A program made the position numbers and the translations under genes. Of a stretch of 64,000 nt of DNA, positions 41,309 to 49,139 are shown piece after piece. How positions within the stretch are numbered: the first letter of the stretch is position 1; each line of letters begins with the position of its first letter. Under the pieces are notes generated by a model. That model searched no databases. It was not told where the DNA came from and saw only the letters and a program-made list of their open reading frames with translations. Source of the DNA: Marinilabilia sp046483585 (GTDB taxonomy: Bacteria > Bacteroidota > Bacteroidia > Bacteroidales > Marinilabiliaceae); assembly GCA_046483585.1 (NCBI GenBank), contig JAWOCV010000221.1, forward strand, positions 1-64,000, written 5' to 3'.

Positions 41309-41316
41309 TATATTTG
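41309..41316 (+). promoter_or_regulatory. Candidate -7 box for the universal stress protein gene
   Basis: TATATTTG fits TAnnTTTG, 26 bp before the ATG at 41343. A TTTG at 41289-41292 lies 16 bp upstream, shorter than the usual 19-21 bp spacing. Confidence 0.4.
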
Positions 41317-41342
41317 GTCCGTAAATTACAATCAATCTGACT

Positions 41343-42176
41343 ATGGAAAGCCTGATGCACAGTATTCTGGTTCCTTATGATTTTACCGAGGTGGGTTACT
41401 ATGCCATTTCTCATGCCGTGAATCTTTCTCATGTGTTGAATACCAACATCACATTGTTACATATTGTAAAAAAGGAATCCGAAAGTGACGAAGCCAAGGA
41501 AAAACTTAAATCCGATGCTTTGAAAGCTGAAAAGGATTTTGGGGTCCGGCCGGAGATCCTTGTTAAGGAAGGAACCATTTTTAAGACCATCAATCAGGTT
41601 TCCGAGGAATTGGAAAATGTGATGGTGGTGATGGGGACCCATGGCATGAAAGGCCTTCAGAAACTTACCGGGAGCTGGGCTCTTAAGGTGATTGTTGGCT
41701 CCAGGGTTCCTTTCCTGGTTGTTCAGGAACCTCCCAGGAAGAAGGACTTTACCAGGATTGTGTTTCCAGTGGATTTTAAATCCGAAAACAAAGAGAAATT
41801 GCGATGGGCTGAATATATGGCCCGGTATTTTAAAACCAAGATCTTTCTTTTTTCATCTTCGGCAAAGGACGGGGGAGTAGACAACAGAACCAAGGCCAAT
41901 GTTGTGTTTTGTAAAAATTTTCTGGAAGAGAAGAATATTGATTATGAGCTGGTTCTGGCGAAAAGCAAATCCACTTTCTCCCAGGAAACCATTGATTTTG
42001 CCAAAAATAATGATGCCGATCTGATCATTATTATGACCACACGAGACATTGCTTTTCATGATTATGTGCTGGGCGCCAATGAGCAATACATCATTGCCAA
42101 CAGTGCCAGGGTGCCGGTGTTGGTCATAAATCCAAGGACCGACCTTATGAAATATGGTTATGGCGGTGGCTTTTAA
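41343..42176 (+). CDS. Universal stress protein, tandem UspA domains
   Basis: This 277-residue cytoplasmic protein has two UspA domains. The first (about 5-140) contains ILVPYDFTEVGYYAISHAVNL and the nucleotide-binding-like GTHGMKGLQKLTGSWALKVIVGSRVPFLVV. The second (about 145-270) contains FPVDFKSENKEKLRWAEYMARYF and a weaker IMTTRDIAFHDYVLGANEQYIIANSARVPVLVI without the glycine-rich motif. Only the first domain would therefore bind ATP. Start alternatives are 41343 and 41355 (MHSILVPYD). It is divergent from the cyclase gene across 165 bp, so the two could share regulation. Confidence 0.9.
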   Translation: MESLMHSILVPYDFTEVGYYAISHAVNLSHVLNTNITLLHIVKKESESDEAKEKLKSDALKAEKDFGVRPEILVKEGTIFKTINQVSEELENVMVVMGTHGMKGLQKLTGSWALKVIVGSRVPFLVVQEPPRKKDFTRIVFPVDFKSENKEKLRWAEYMARYFKTKIFLFSSSAKDGGVDNRTKANVVFCKNFLEEKNIDYELVLAKSKSTFSQETIDFAKNNDADLIIIMTTRDIAFHDYVLGANEQYIIANSARVPVLVINPRTDLMKYGYGGGF

Positions 42177-42326
42177 TCATTCGTTTTTGTAATGCCGCAC
42201 CAGATGGTCTGTGGAAATATATCCGGGAACGGCGACCTCCTTTCCCGATACTACTATATGTTGCGCTTCATCGTTTCTTCGGATGTTTAAATTTTGAAGG
42301 ATACCACTGACTTTTCTCCCGGGCAC

Positions 42327-42470
42327 CAATGGCTCAGTCGTCCCTTAAGTTATTTCAGGAGACCTTAAATCATTTGCTTATGCCAGCAACCCTGGCTTTA
42401 TTAAGATACTTATCATCAATAATATTATGAATCATCCTGGGTGTTAAATCTAAACATCTAACGGTCTATG
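42327..42470 (-). mobile_element. Degenerate nested-MITE copy 7
   Basis: The right part GAATCATC...TTAAATCTAAACATCTAACGGTCTATG resembles the corresponding end of copy 5. A possible left end CAATGG lies 144 bp away, near the core length of the family, but the middle cannot be aligned with confidence. Its left boundary coincides with the point where a minus-strand 49-codon frame ends. Confidence 0.35.
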
Positions 42471-42509
42471 GGCGAAATTAACCGTTTGTAAAACACAGAA
42501 GTAAATCTT

Positions 42510-42736
42510 CAATAGATCGTTAGATTATTAGATGTAAGATGCCTGCCTGGCGGGTTATGAAAAATTAGACTTGTTGTACAAACCATAGTTTGTTTTGTAT
42601 AGCAGGATTGTAATAAGCAAACGGCAGACAGGTAAGAAAATCCGTATAGCACTGATATATTGTGATTTAACCTTAGAAACGCCGAAGTTTTAAACAATCG
42701 AAATACAAGGTATTACAAAAGTTTAACGGACTATTG
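42510..42736 (+). mobile_element. Nested MITE family, copy 3 (135-bp core + 92-bp insert)
   Basis: The 227-bp element runs from CAATAGATCGTTAGA to GTTTAACGGACTATTG. It is flanked by perfect 6-bp direct repeats AATCTT (42504-42509 and 42737-42742), the expected mark of transposition. Inside, after GTAAGAT, lies a 92-bp second element (42541-42632). Removing it leaves a 135-bp core equal in length to the empty copies. The copy is nearly identical to copy 4 (48821) over the first 150 bp. Confidence 0.88.
42541..42632 (+). repeat. 92-bp palindrome-ended repeat, nested in copy 3
   Basis: The ends are GCCTGCCTGGCG and CGGCAGACAGG, which pair as an inverted repeat. The middle holds a second small hairpin (TACAAAC / GTTTGT). 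It sits between TAAGAT and TAAGAA in the host element. It has the same length as the three other copies at 42768, 42867 and 48852. Confidence 0.85.
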
Positions 42737-42767
42737 AATCTTAGTTCTTTCAAATTAAAAACTTTGC

Positions 42768-42859
42768 GCCTGCCTGGCGTGTAATGTGAAACAAGATTAA
42801 TTATACAAACAAAAGTTCGCTTATATTACAGGATGCTAATATTAAAAACGGCAGACAGG
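42768..42859 (+). repeat. 92-bp palindrome-ended repeat, free copy
   Basis: The ends GCCTGCCTGGCG and CGGCAGACAGG are identical to the nested copy. The middle aligns without gaps to the copy at 42541 but is clearly diverged (shared ATACAAAC, CAGGAT and TAAT blocks). It is not inside a MITE core, so the 92-bp unit is an independent repeat. Confidence 0.85.
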
Positions 42860-42866
42860 TCATTGC

Positions 42867-42958
42867 GCCTGCCTGGCGACAAATGGAATAGAGGCTTTCT
42901 ATCTTTTAGTAAGAGCCTTTGAGTCAAAACAGTTCTATTTCATGACACGGCAGACAGG
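42867..42958 (+). repeat. 92-bp palindrome-ended repeat, second free copy
   Basis: It has the same ends and exact length, with a middle that shows little resemblance to the other copies. It follows the previous copy after only 7 bp (TCATTGC), and flanks on all sides end in TGC. Conserved ends with a variable middle at constant length suggest that structure or length, not sequence, is kept. Confidence 0.82.
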
Positions 42959-43058
42959 TCTCTGCGTTTAGCTTTTTTTAATCTTCAAACTGCCGGAGAT
43001 GACGTCCGGGAAGTGTATTTTTTGTAATTTCGTCCATATCAAATAAATTACGGCTTAC

Positions 43059-43643
43059 ATGGATTTGATCTTTGCTACACATAACAGTCACAAAGCTGAA
43101 GAAATAAATAAACTGCTCCCTGCTCCCTGGAATGCAAGGCCTTTATCTGCTATCGGATATAAGGAGGATGTCCCTGAGACCGGAGAGACGCTTGAAGACA
43201 ATGCTTTACAGAAAGCCAGGCATATCTGGCAAGAGCTTGGCGTTGATTGTTTTGCTGATGATACCGGTCTTGAGATTGATGCACTTGGAGGAGCACCGGG
43301 CGTTTATTCGGCAAGATATGCAGGCCCCGGTAAAGACAGTACCAAAAATATGCAAAAAGTGCTGAAAGAGATGGAAGGGATTACCAATCGCAGAGCCAGG
43401 TTTCGTACGGTGATCGCTCTTATTCTGAATGGCGAAACAACGCTTTTTGAAGGAAAGGTGGAAGGAGAGATATTGAGGGAGTTAAGGGGCCATCATGGAT
43501 TTGGCTATGATCCTGTCTTCAGACCTGATGGGGCGGCTTATTCATTTGCTCAGATGCCCCTGGATGAAAAGAACCGGATCAGTCACAGGAGTCAGGCCAT
43601 TGGTAAACTTGTCCGTTTCCTGGAGGCCGTTAAAAATCATTAG
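43059..43643 (+). CDS. rdgB: Non-canonical purine NTP pyrophosphatase (ITPase, RdgB/HAM1)
   Basis: This 194-residue cytoplasmic enzyme removes ITP, dITP and XTP by hydrolysis to the monophosphate plus pyrophosphate. The motifs are FATHNSHKAEEINKLL at the N-terminus, CFADDTGLEIDALGGAPGVYSARYAG, GHHGFGYDPVFRPDG and the C-terminal ISHRSQAIGKL. The length and all active-site blocks are normal. porZ starts 1 bp after its stop codon, so the two are translationally linked. Confidence 0.95.
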   Translation: MDLIFATHNSHKAEEINKLLPAPWNARPLSAIGYKEDVPETGETLEDNALQKARHIWQELGVDCFADDTGLEIDALGGAPGVYSARYAGPGKDSTKNMQKVLKEMEGITNRRARFRTVIALILNGETTLFEGKVEGEILRELRGHHGFGYDPVFRPDGAAYSFAQMPLDEKNRISHRSQAIGKLVRFLEAVKNH

Positions 43644-43644
43644 C

Positions 43645-46050
43645 ATGCTAAAGTTTTGGATATTTCCATTCTTTTTACTTTTGGCCGGAAGCTTTATTCC
43701 GGGGTTAAGCGATTTAAACGGACAGGAACGCTGGAACGCCTATTATTCCTATAAAACATGTTTTGAACTGACAGAGACCGACCGTTTTATTGTTGGAGCG
43801 ACGTCTCTTGGCCTGATCTATTATCACAAGGAAACCGCTTCAGTTTCTGTGAAGAATAAAGTTAACGGCCTTTCAGACACCGGTATTTCAGCCATAGGTT
43901 ACGCACCCGAAACGAACACTCTTTTGACCGGGTATACCAATGGTAATATTGATCTTGTACAAGGAGATAAAGTGACCAATATTCCGGATCTTAAGATAGA
44001 GAATATGACCGGCAGTAAACAGATCAATCACTTTCTCTATCATGAGGGCATGGTGTATTGCAGTACCGATTTTGGGATTCTTGAGATCGATGCCAGCAGG
44101 GATGAAATAGCTTCTACCTTTATTCTCGGAGATGAGGCTTCTTCTTTGAAGGTTTACCGTACTCTTGTTCAGGAGGATTATATTTATGCAGCCACATCAG
44201 AGGGAATTCTGCGGGCAGATCTTTCCAAAGGTGGGCTGACTTTTTATGAGAACTGGGACCTTTTTTCTGAATCGAACGGCAGGTATTGTGATCTGGAGAA
44301 AACCTCTGCTGGCATCATTGGCATGCGCGGTGATATTGGGCAGACCTGCGAACTGGAATTATACAATGATGAGGGTACCGTATCAGGAGACGCGTTTTCA
44401 AACTTCAGAAGTCTTAAGGTCAATGAAGAAGACATTTTGGTGGTGACTGACAACGAGTTGTTTAAACTTGACGGTGATCTTTCTGTTTCAGAAACATTCG
44501 AAGCCCTGGACACTGGTGATGAAGAGCCCTATGTGCCCCGTTATCGTGATGGTATAGTGGGTACGGATGGGAAGTTATGGATAGCCGACCATAAAGGCGG
44601 GCTCATGTTTGAACAACCGGCCGGTTTTTTTAACCGTGTTTTACCATCCGGACCTTTTACCAACTCGGTTTACCATACTGCCAAAGCCGGAGATGATCTT
44701 TGGGTGGTTCCCGGGGGGTTCGGATCTTTGCATAATAATGCTCAAATCCCTGCGTCGGTTTCCATATTGAGCGAAGGGTACTGGACCTATTTTAACAGTA
44801 CCAACACTGAGGCGTTTGAAGGTCAGAAGGATCTGATCAATATTGCGGTCAATCCCCTTGATGAGAACAATGTTTTCGTGGCCTCCTGGGGGAATGGCGT
44901 CTTCGAATTTGAAAAAAACTCAGATGAAGAGTTCGTTCTGAAAAATCATTTTACCGAGGACAACAGTGCCCTGCAAAATGTTCCCAATACTTCTGCCGAC
45001 AGATATACCCGGATCTGGGGTCTTACTTTTGATCAGGACGGAAGACTTTATATGTCGAATTCTTCTGTAGAAAGTGGTATTGTTGTTTTTGATGCGAAAG
45101 AAGAAACCTGGCATCAATATGATTATGAAGCCATTTCTCTGCCATTAAAGCCCGGCGAAATTTTGATAGACGACAATGGTTTTAAATGGCTTTTCGTTGT
45201 TGAGGGGCGTTCTCATGGACTCTTTGTGTTCGATGATAAAGGCACCATTGCCAATGATGAAGATGACCGGTATCGATCTTCGATGAATCCTTCCGATGAC
45301 AATGATGAGAGAAATGCCGGCCAATTGTTGTTATGGGATGAAAGCGGGGAAGAAATTACCCCGAATGTGCTTAGCTTTGCCAAAGATAAAAACGGATACA
45401 TATGGGTTGGCACCGATAAAGGGGTAGTGGTTCAATATAATCCGGGACGCATTTTTGATGTTTCAAAACCGGTTTTTTCCCGCATCAAAATTGGGCGGGA
45501 GGATGAAAGCGGACTGGCCGATTATTTGCTTGAAGACCATAAAATTACCGCTGTAGCTGTGGATGAGGCTAACCGTAAATATCTGGGGACTGAAGGTGCC
45601 GGGATTTTTCTTGTTTCAGAAGACGGCACACGTACCATCAACCATTTTGATATGTCCAACAGCCCTCTGCCTTCGAATAATATATTCAACATCGACATAG
45701 ATGATGAGAGCGGAGAGGTTTTCTTTTCCACCGACAAGGGCCTGATCAGTTATATGGGAGACGCCGTGGAGGGAGAGGAATCATTTGGATTTGTATATGC
45801 TTATCCCAATCCGGTCAGGCCCGGTTACGATGGACCTGTGACCATAACAGGCCTGGTCGACCGGACCAATGTCAAGATTACCGATACAGCCGGCAATCTT
45901 GTTTTTGAAACGGTTTCTTTGGGAGGAAAAGCCATATGGAATGGAAAAAATTTGTGGGGGCGTAAAGTGGAAGCCGGGATCTATATTGTATTTTTGTCGT
46001 CACCAGACGGAAGTCAGACGATGCATACGAAAATTGCGGTTGTCCGATGA
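43645..46050 (+). CDS. porZ: PorZ-like type IX secretion protein with beta-propellers and C-terminal sorting domain
   Basis: This 801-residue exported protein has a signal peptide (MLKFWIFPFFLLLAGSFIPGLSDLNGQ). Then follow many beta-propeller blades of the two-component-regulator type (GLIYYHKETASVSVKNKVNGLSDTGISAIGYAPETNTLLTGYTNGNIDL; NGYIWVGTDKGVVVQY; RKYLGTEGAGIFLVSEDGT). The C-terminal type IX sorting-like domain is YAYPNPVRPGYDGPVTITGL...AIWNGKNLWGRKVEAGIYIVFL. This matches PorZ, a component of the attachment complex that works with the sortase PorU at the cell surface. The start ATG at 43645 lies directly after rdgB. It implies a working T9SS elsewhere in the genome. Confidence 0.85.
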   Translation: MLKFWIFPFFLLLAGSFIPGLSDLNGQERWNAYYSYKTCFELTETDRFIVGATSLGLIYYHKETASVSVKNKVNGLSDTGISAIGYAPETNTLLTGYTNGNIDLVQGDKVTNIPDLKIENMTGSKQINHFLYHEGMVYCSTDFGILEIDASRDEIASTFILGDEASSLKVYRTLVQEDYIYAATSEGILRADLSKGGLTFYENWDLFSESNGRYCDLEKTSAGIIGMRGDIGQTCELELYNDEGTVSGDAFSNFRSLKVNEEDILVVTDNELFKLDGDLSVSETFEALDTGDEEPYVPRYRDGIVGTDGKLWIADHKGGLMFEQPAGFFNRVLPSGPFTNSVYHTAKAGDDLWVVPGGFGSLHNNAQIPASVSILSEGYWTYFNSTNTEAFEGQKDLINIAVNPLDENNVFVASWGNGVFEFEKNSDEEFVLKNHFTEDNSALQNVPNTSADRYTRIWGLTFDQDGRLYMSNSSVESGIVVFDAKEETWHQYDYEAISLPLKPGEILIDDNGFKWLFVVEGRSHGLFVFDDKGTIANDEDDRYRSSMNPSDDNDERNAGQLLLWDESGEEITPNVLSFAKDKNGYIWVGTDKGVVVQYNPGRIFDVSKPVFSRIKIGREDESGLADYLLEDHKITAVAVDEANRKYLGTEGAGIFLVSEDGTRTINHFDMSNSPLPSNNIFNIDIDDESGEVFFSTDKGLISYMGDAVEGEESFGFVYAYPNPVRPGYDGPVTITGLVDRTNVKITDTAGNLVFETVSLGGKAIWNGKNLWGRKVEAGIYIVFLSSPDGSQTMHTKIAVVR

Positions 46051-46078
46051 TTGTAAAACTCCGATAAAGCGAATGTAG

Positions 46079-48814
46079 ATGTCAAAACGGAATTTGGGTA
46101 TTATTGGTATTATTCTGGTTTTCGCTATTATCATTACCGGTGTTTTTTGGTGGTTATATAGTCAGCAGAATATCAGTGAAGGAGATACCATTGATGTGGT
46201 GCCCGTAGATGCTTCAGTTGTACTCAGGGTTAATGACCCGAAAGATCTTTTTTCTGTTCTGGAAAATAAGATCAACTACCGCCAGGAACTTGAATCTTTT
46301 GAAAGCTTAATGTCCATATTTGACATTATTCAATACACTGATACATCCTCATTTTTCACGGACGGGCCTGGCAATGGAATGCTTGATTCCCCTGTTTATC
46401 TGGCATACAGTAAAGTTGGAAAAGAAACCATTGAATGGAGTGCGCATTTTCCGGTAAGTAACAACCGGCAGGGGAGCAATCTCAAAAGCTGGCTGGAGGA
46501 TAATGCCAGAAAAGAAAGGGATTATACAGGTTTTTCAATTTACGAATTGAGATTGAGTGATTCTTCATTAACCTTTTATGCAACTTTTCAGAAAGGGGTC
46601 TTTACGATAAGTGGCTCTTCATTACAGGTTGAGTCTTCAATCCGTCAACAACAATCCAACCATTCATTGGCTGAAGACACCGGTTTTTCTGAATTGGAAA
46701 AAACCACCAGCAAAAGAGCTGATGGAGCCTTTTTTGTGAATTTTTCAAGGTTGGCCGATTTTTCCAAACCTTTTCTATCTTCCGGATCAAGGGATATTTC
46801 TTCCTTTATGGGGAATATTGCCAGGTGGGCGGGTGTGGATTTTGACATAAAAAACGACGAAATCATGCTTAACGGGTTTATTTCGGCCGCCGGGGAATCT
46901 TCGTATGCATCCCTTTTTGAAGGCGTTGGGACTCGTCGTTCCACTCTTGCGGAGGTGCTCCCATCAGATACGAGATTGTTTGTTGGATATAATTTTTCAG
47001 ATGGCTCCCGTTTGAGCAGAAATCTGGTTGACTATACCGAACAATCAGACGAAGCTTCTGAATTTGATACGCTTAATACTCATTTTGAAAACCGAACCGG
47101 ATCTTCCTATATTGAGACCTTTCTTAATCTTATCGAGGGAGAATTGGCATTTGGGTGCCTGGATTACAATTCCAGTGATCCCGGTGAAGGCAGGTTTATG
47201 GTATTCAGAACCAAAGGGGAGGTGAAGAGTCTGCCTGTATTGCAGAACATTCAGGAATATTTTGATGTAGAAACAGATCCGGTGGGTCATTTTGAGATGG
47301 ATGAATCCACCTCGTTCCCTATCTATCGTGGGTTTTCAAACAATCTTAACAACCTGGCATGGCAAAAGTTGTTTCCCGGTGTACCCATGCAGTATTTTTC
47401 ATTCTTCAGAAATTATCTTGTGTTTGCTGAAAGCCGTAAAACATTGGAATCAATTCTTTACGACAACGTTTTGAAGAGAACACTGGACAATCATACCTAT
47501 TATTCCGAATTTAACGAAAACTTCTCATATGAGGAGAATTTCTTTCTGTTTGCCGAAATTCCTCATTTGTATCCCTATATTAAGGAACATCTTAGTCAGG
47601 ACATCTTTCACCCCACAGATGAGCAGGAAAAGAGTTTATTTAATTTTTATGCCGGGGGCATACAGATCTCCAATAACTCAGGCCTAAATTATACGACCAT
47701 TCATGCACAACATGCCCCCCATCGTGATAAGGAGCCACAGACCATCTGGCAGAGCCGTATCGATTCTACGGTAGCGATGAAACCCGTTCTGGTCGACAAT
47801 CACAATTCCGAAGAGAAAGAGATAATGGTGCAGGATGAAGCCAATAATCTTTATTTGATCAACAACCAGGGAAGGGTTCTCTGGAAAAAATCGCTTGACG
47901 GTCCTGTGATGAGTGATATACACCAGATTGATTATTACCGCAACAACAAGCTTCAATATCTTTTCAATACGTCCCGGAGACTTTATCTTCTGGACCGTAA
48001 CGGGAATCATGTGGCCCGGTATCCTTTTGATCTGTCTTCCAGGGCCACCAATGGGGTGGCAGTGTTCGATTACAACGATAACCGTGATTACCGGATCTTT
48101 GTTGCGCTTGAAGACCGTAAAGTTTATTTGTTCGACAAGACCGGCTCCCGGATCCAGGGTTGGAATATCCCACGGACCGAAGGTATTGTAAAACAGCCCG
48201 TTCAGCATTTTCGTACCAGCGGAAGAGATTATATCGTTTTCAGTGACCCGTACAGGAATTATATTATGGATCGCCGGGGCAATCACCGGGTAACTCCCGA
48301 AAAAGGATTTCAAAGAAACAGCCGGAGTTCTTTTTCTCTTGAATACCCTGATTCAGAAAAATCTGCTCTTGTTACAACGACCAGTAATGGCTCATTGGCA
48401 AAAATAATGCTGCCTTCGGGACGTACAAGTGTAAAGCAAAATACTTCAGTTGAAAGCCCCGAGCATTCTTTCCTCATGTTGGATGATAACAGCCCCCGGT
48501 ATGTGTTTTTGACGAGCGGGGAAATGCAAATTTATGGCCCCGGGGATGAACTTATTACGCAAACCGAATTTGATGTTCCCATGAGGTTGACGGGTGATGT
48601 TTACAAGTTTTCCTCAAATGACCTTAAAATCGGAGTTGTAAGCAAGGATGAATCCAGTATTTTTCTTTACAATCATGATGGAACCTTATATCAGGGGTTT
48701 CCGTTGAAAGGCACATCCCGCTTTTCCATTGGCATCCTGGATGCTTCTGCTTACCGCTTTAACCTGGTTACCGGGGGAGAAAACAATTACATTTACAATT
48801 ATCGGGTCGATTAA
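46079..48814 (+). CDS. Large anchored protein with DUF3352-like region and propeller-like C-terminus
   Basis: This 911-residue protein has one N-terminal membrane anchor (LGIIGIILVFAIIITGVFWWLYS). The first 550 residues resemble DUF3352-like envelope proteins (VVPVDASVVLRVNDPKDLFSVLENK, LAEVLPSDTRLFVGYNF). The C-terminal 350 residues hold repeats of the form LYLINNQGRVLWKKSLDGPV, LYLLDRNGNHVARYPFDL, VYLFDKTGSRIQGWNI and IFLYNHDGTLYQGFPLKG, likely a seven-bladed propeller. Function is unknown. It lies 28 bp after porZ, so an envelope or T9SS-associated role is possible. A mobile element sits at its stop codon. Confidence 0.72.
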   Translation: MSKRNLGIIGIILVFAIIITGVFWWLYSQQNISEGDTIDVVPVDASVVLRVNDPKDLFSVLENKINYRQELESFESLMSIFDIIQYTDTSSFFTDGPGNGMLDSPVYLAYSKVGKETIEWSAHFPVSNNRQGSNLKSWLEDNARKERDYTGFSIYELRLSDSSLTFYATFQKGVFTISGSSLQVESSIRQQQSNHSLAEDTGFSELEKTTSKRADGAFFVNFSRLADFSKPFLSSGSRDISSFMGNIARWAGVDFDIKNDEIMLNGFISAAGESSYASLFEGVGTRRSTLAEVLPSDTRLFVGYNFSDGSRLSRNLVDYTEQSDEASEFDTLNTHFENRTGSSYIETFLNLIEGELAFGCLDYNSSDPGEGRFMVFRTKGEVKSLPVLQNIQEYFDVETDPVGHFEMDESTSFPIYRGFSNNLNNLAWQKLFPGVPMQYFSFFRNYLVFAESRKTLESILYDNVLKRTLDNHTYYSEFNENFSYEENFFLFAEIPHLYPYIKEHLSQDIFHPTDEQEKSLFNFYAGGIQISNNSGLNYTTIHAQHAPHRDKEPQTIWQSRIDSTVAMKPVLVDNHNSEEKEIMVQDEANNLYLINNQGRVLWKKSLDGPVMSDIHQIDYYRNNKLQYLFNTSRRLYLLDRNGNHVARYPFDLSSRATNGVAVFDYNDNRDYRIFVALEDRKVYLFDKTGSRIQGWNIPRTEGIVKQPVQHFRTSGRDYIVFSDPYRNYIMDRRGNHRVTPEKGFQRNSRSSFSLEYPDSEKSALVTTTSNGSLAKIMLPSGRTSVKQNTSVESPEHSFLMLDDNSPRYVFLTSGEMQIYGPGDELITQTEFDVPMRLTGDVYKFSSNDLKIGVVSKDESSIFLYNHDGTLYQGFPLKGTSRFSIGILDASAYRFNLVTGGENNYIYNYRVD

Positions 48815-48820
48815 ATGTTA

Positions 48821-49047
48821 CAATAGATCGTTAGATTATTAGATGTAAGATGCCTGCCTGGCGGTTTATGAAAAATTAGACTTGTTGTACAAACCATAGT
48901 TTGTTTTATATAGCAGGATTGTAATAAGCAAACGGCAGGCAGGTAAGAAAATTCGTATAATGCTGATATACCGCATTTTAACAATGCAACTGCTGCAATA
49001 TTAAACAACTGAATTACAGAGTGTTGTAAAAGTTTAACGGACTATTA
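48821..49047 (+). mobile_element. Nested MITE family, copy 4 (135-bp core + 92-bp insert)
   Basis: This 227-bp element has the same length as copy 3. It starts CAATAGATCGTTAGA and ends GTTTAACGGACTATTA. Direct repeats ATGTTA (48815-48820 and 49048-49053) flank it. The left repeat begins one base after the stop codon of the 911-residue gene (48812-48814). The nested 92-bp repeat occupies 48852-48943, at the same site as in copy 3. The last 100 bp are more diverged from copy 3 than the first 150. Confidence 0.87.
48852..48943 (+). repeat. 92-bp palindrome-ended repeat, nested in copy 4
   Basis: The ends are GCCTGCCTGGCG and CGGCAGGCAGG. The middle is almost identical to the insert of copy 3 (42541-42632), differing at only a few positions, so copies 3 and 4 derive from one composite element that moved as a unit. 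Confidence 0.86.
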
Positions 49048-49139
49048 ATGTTAATCATTCATTTTTTATATTTTTGCCATAATTGATGGTGAGAAAGATG
49101 AGTATAAACAAAAAATCAGACTTCTAGAAGCCCGGTAAG

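Larger units (their letters stand above)
42177..43058. other. 882-bp repeat cluster without a supported gene
   Basis: From left to right: a 49-codon minus-strand frame (42177-42326, from a GTG; ...HIVVSGKEVAVPGYISTDHLVRHYKNE) that abuts the Usp stop and may be the tail of a decayed gene; an old, reversed MITE copy (about 42327-42470) recognisable mainly by its right end; the full MITE copy 3 (42510-42736) with its nested 92-bp repeat; and two free 92-bp repeats (42768-42859, 42867-42958). The remaining 100 bp must hold the promoter of rdgB. This is the densest repeat cluster in the window. Confidence 0.65.
48815..49139. other. 325-bp gap filled by a mobile element
   Basis: MITE copy 4 (48821-49047) takes most of the space. 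The remaining 90 bp before the Na/Pi cotransporter holds a -7-like TATTTTTG (49069-49076), 63 bp before the ATG. The element inserted at the stop codon of the upstream gene. Confidence 0.6.

Noticed and set aside
42541..42632. Integron attC-like site
   Set aside because: The palindromic ends and size range would fit, but the core GTTRRRY / RYYYAAC boxes are absent and no cassette genes are present.
42509..42697. Minus-strand frame with a near-identical partner at 48811-49008
   Set aside because: The similar peptides exist only because both frames lie in copies of the same repeat element; they are not a gene family.
42768..42958. CRISPR-like array
   Set aside because: The repeats are palindrome-ended 92-bp units with variable middles, only two in a row, with no short direct repeats of 24-37 bp and no cas genes.
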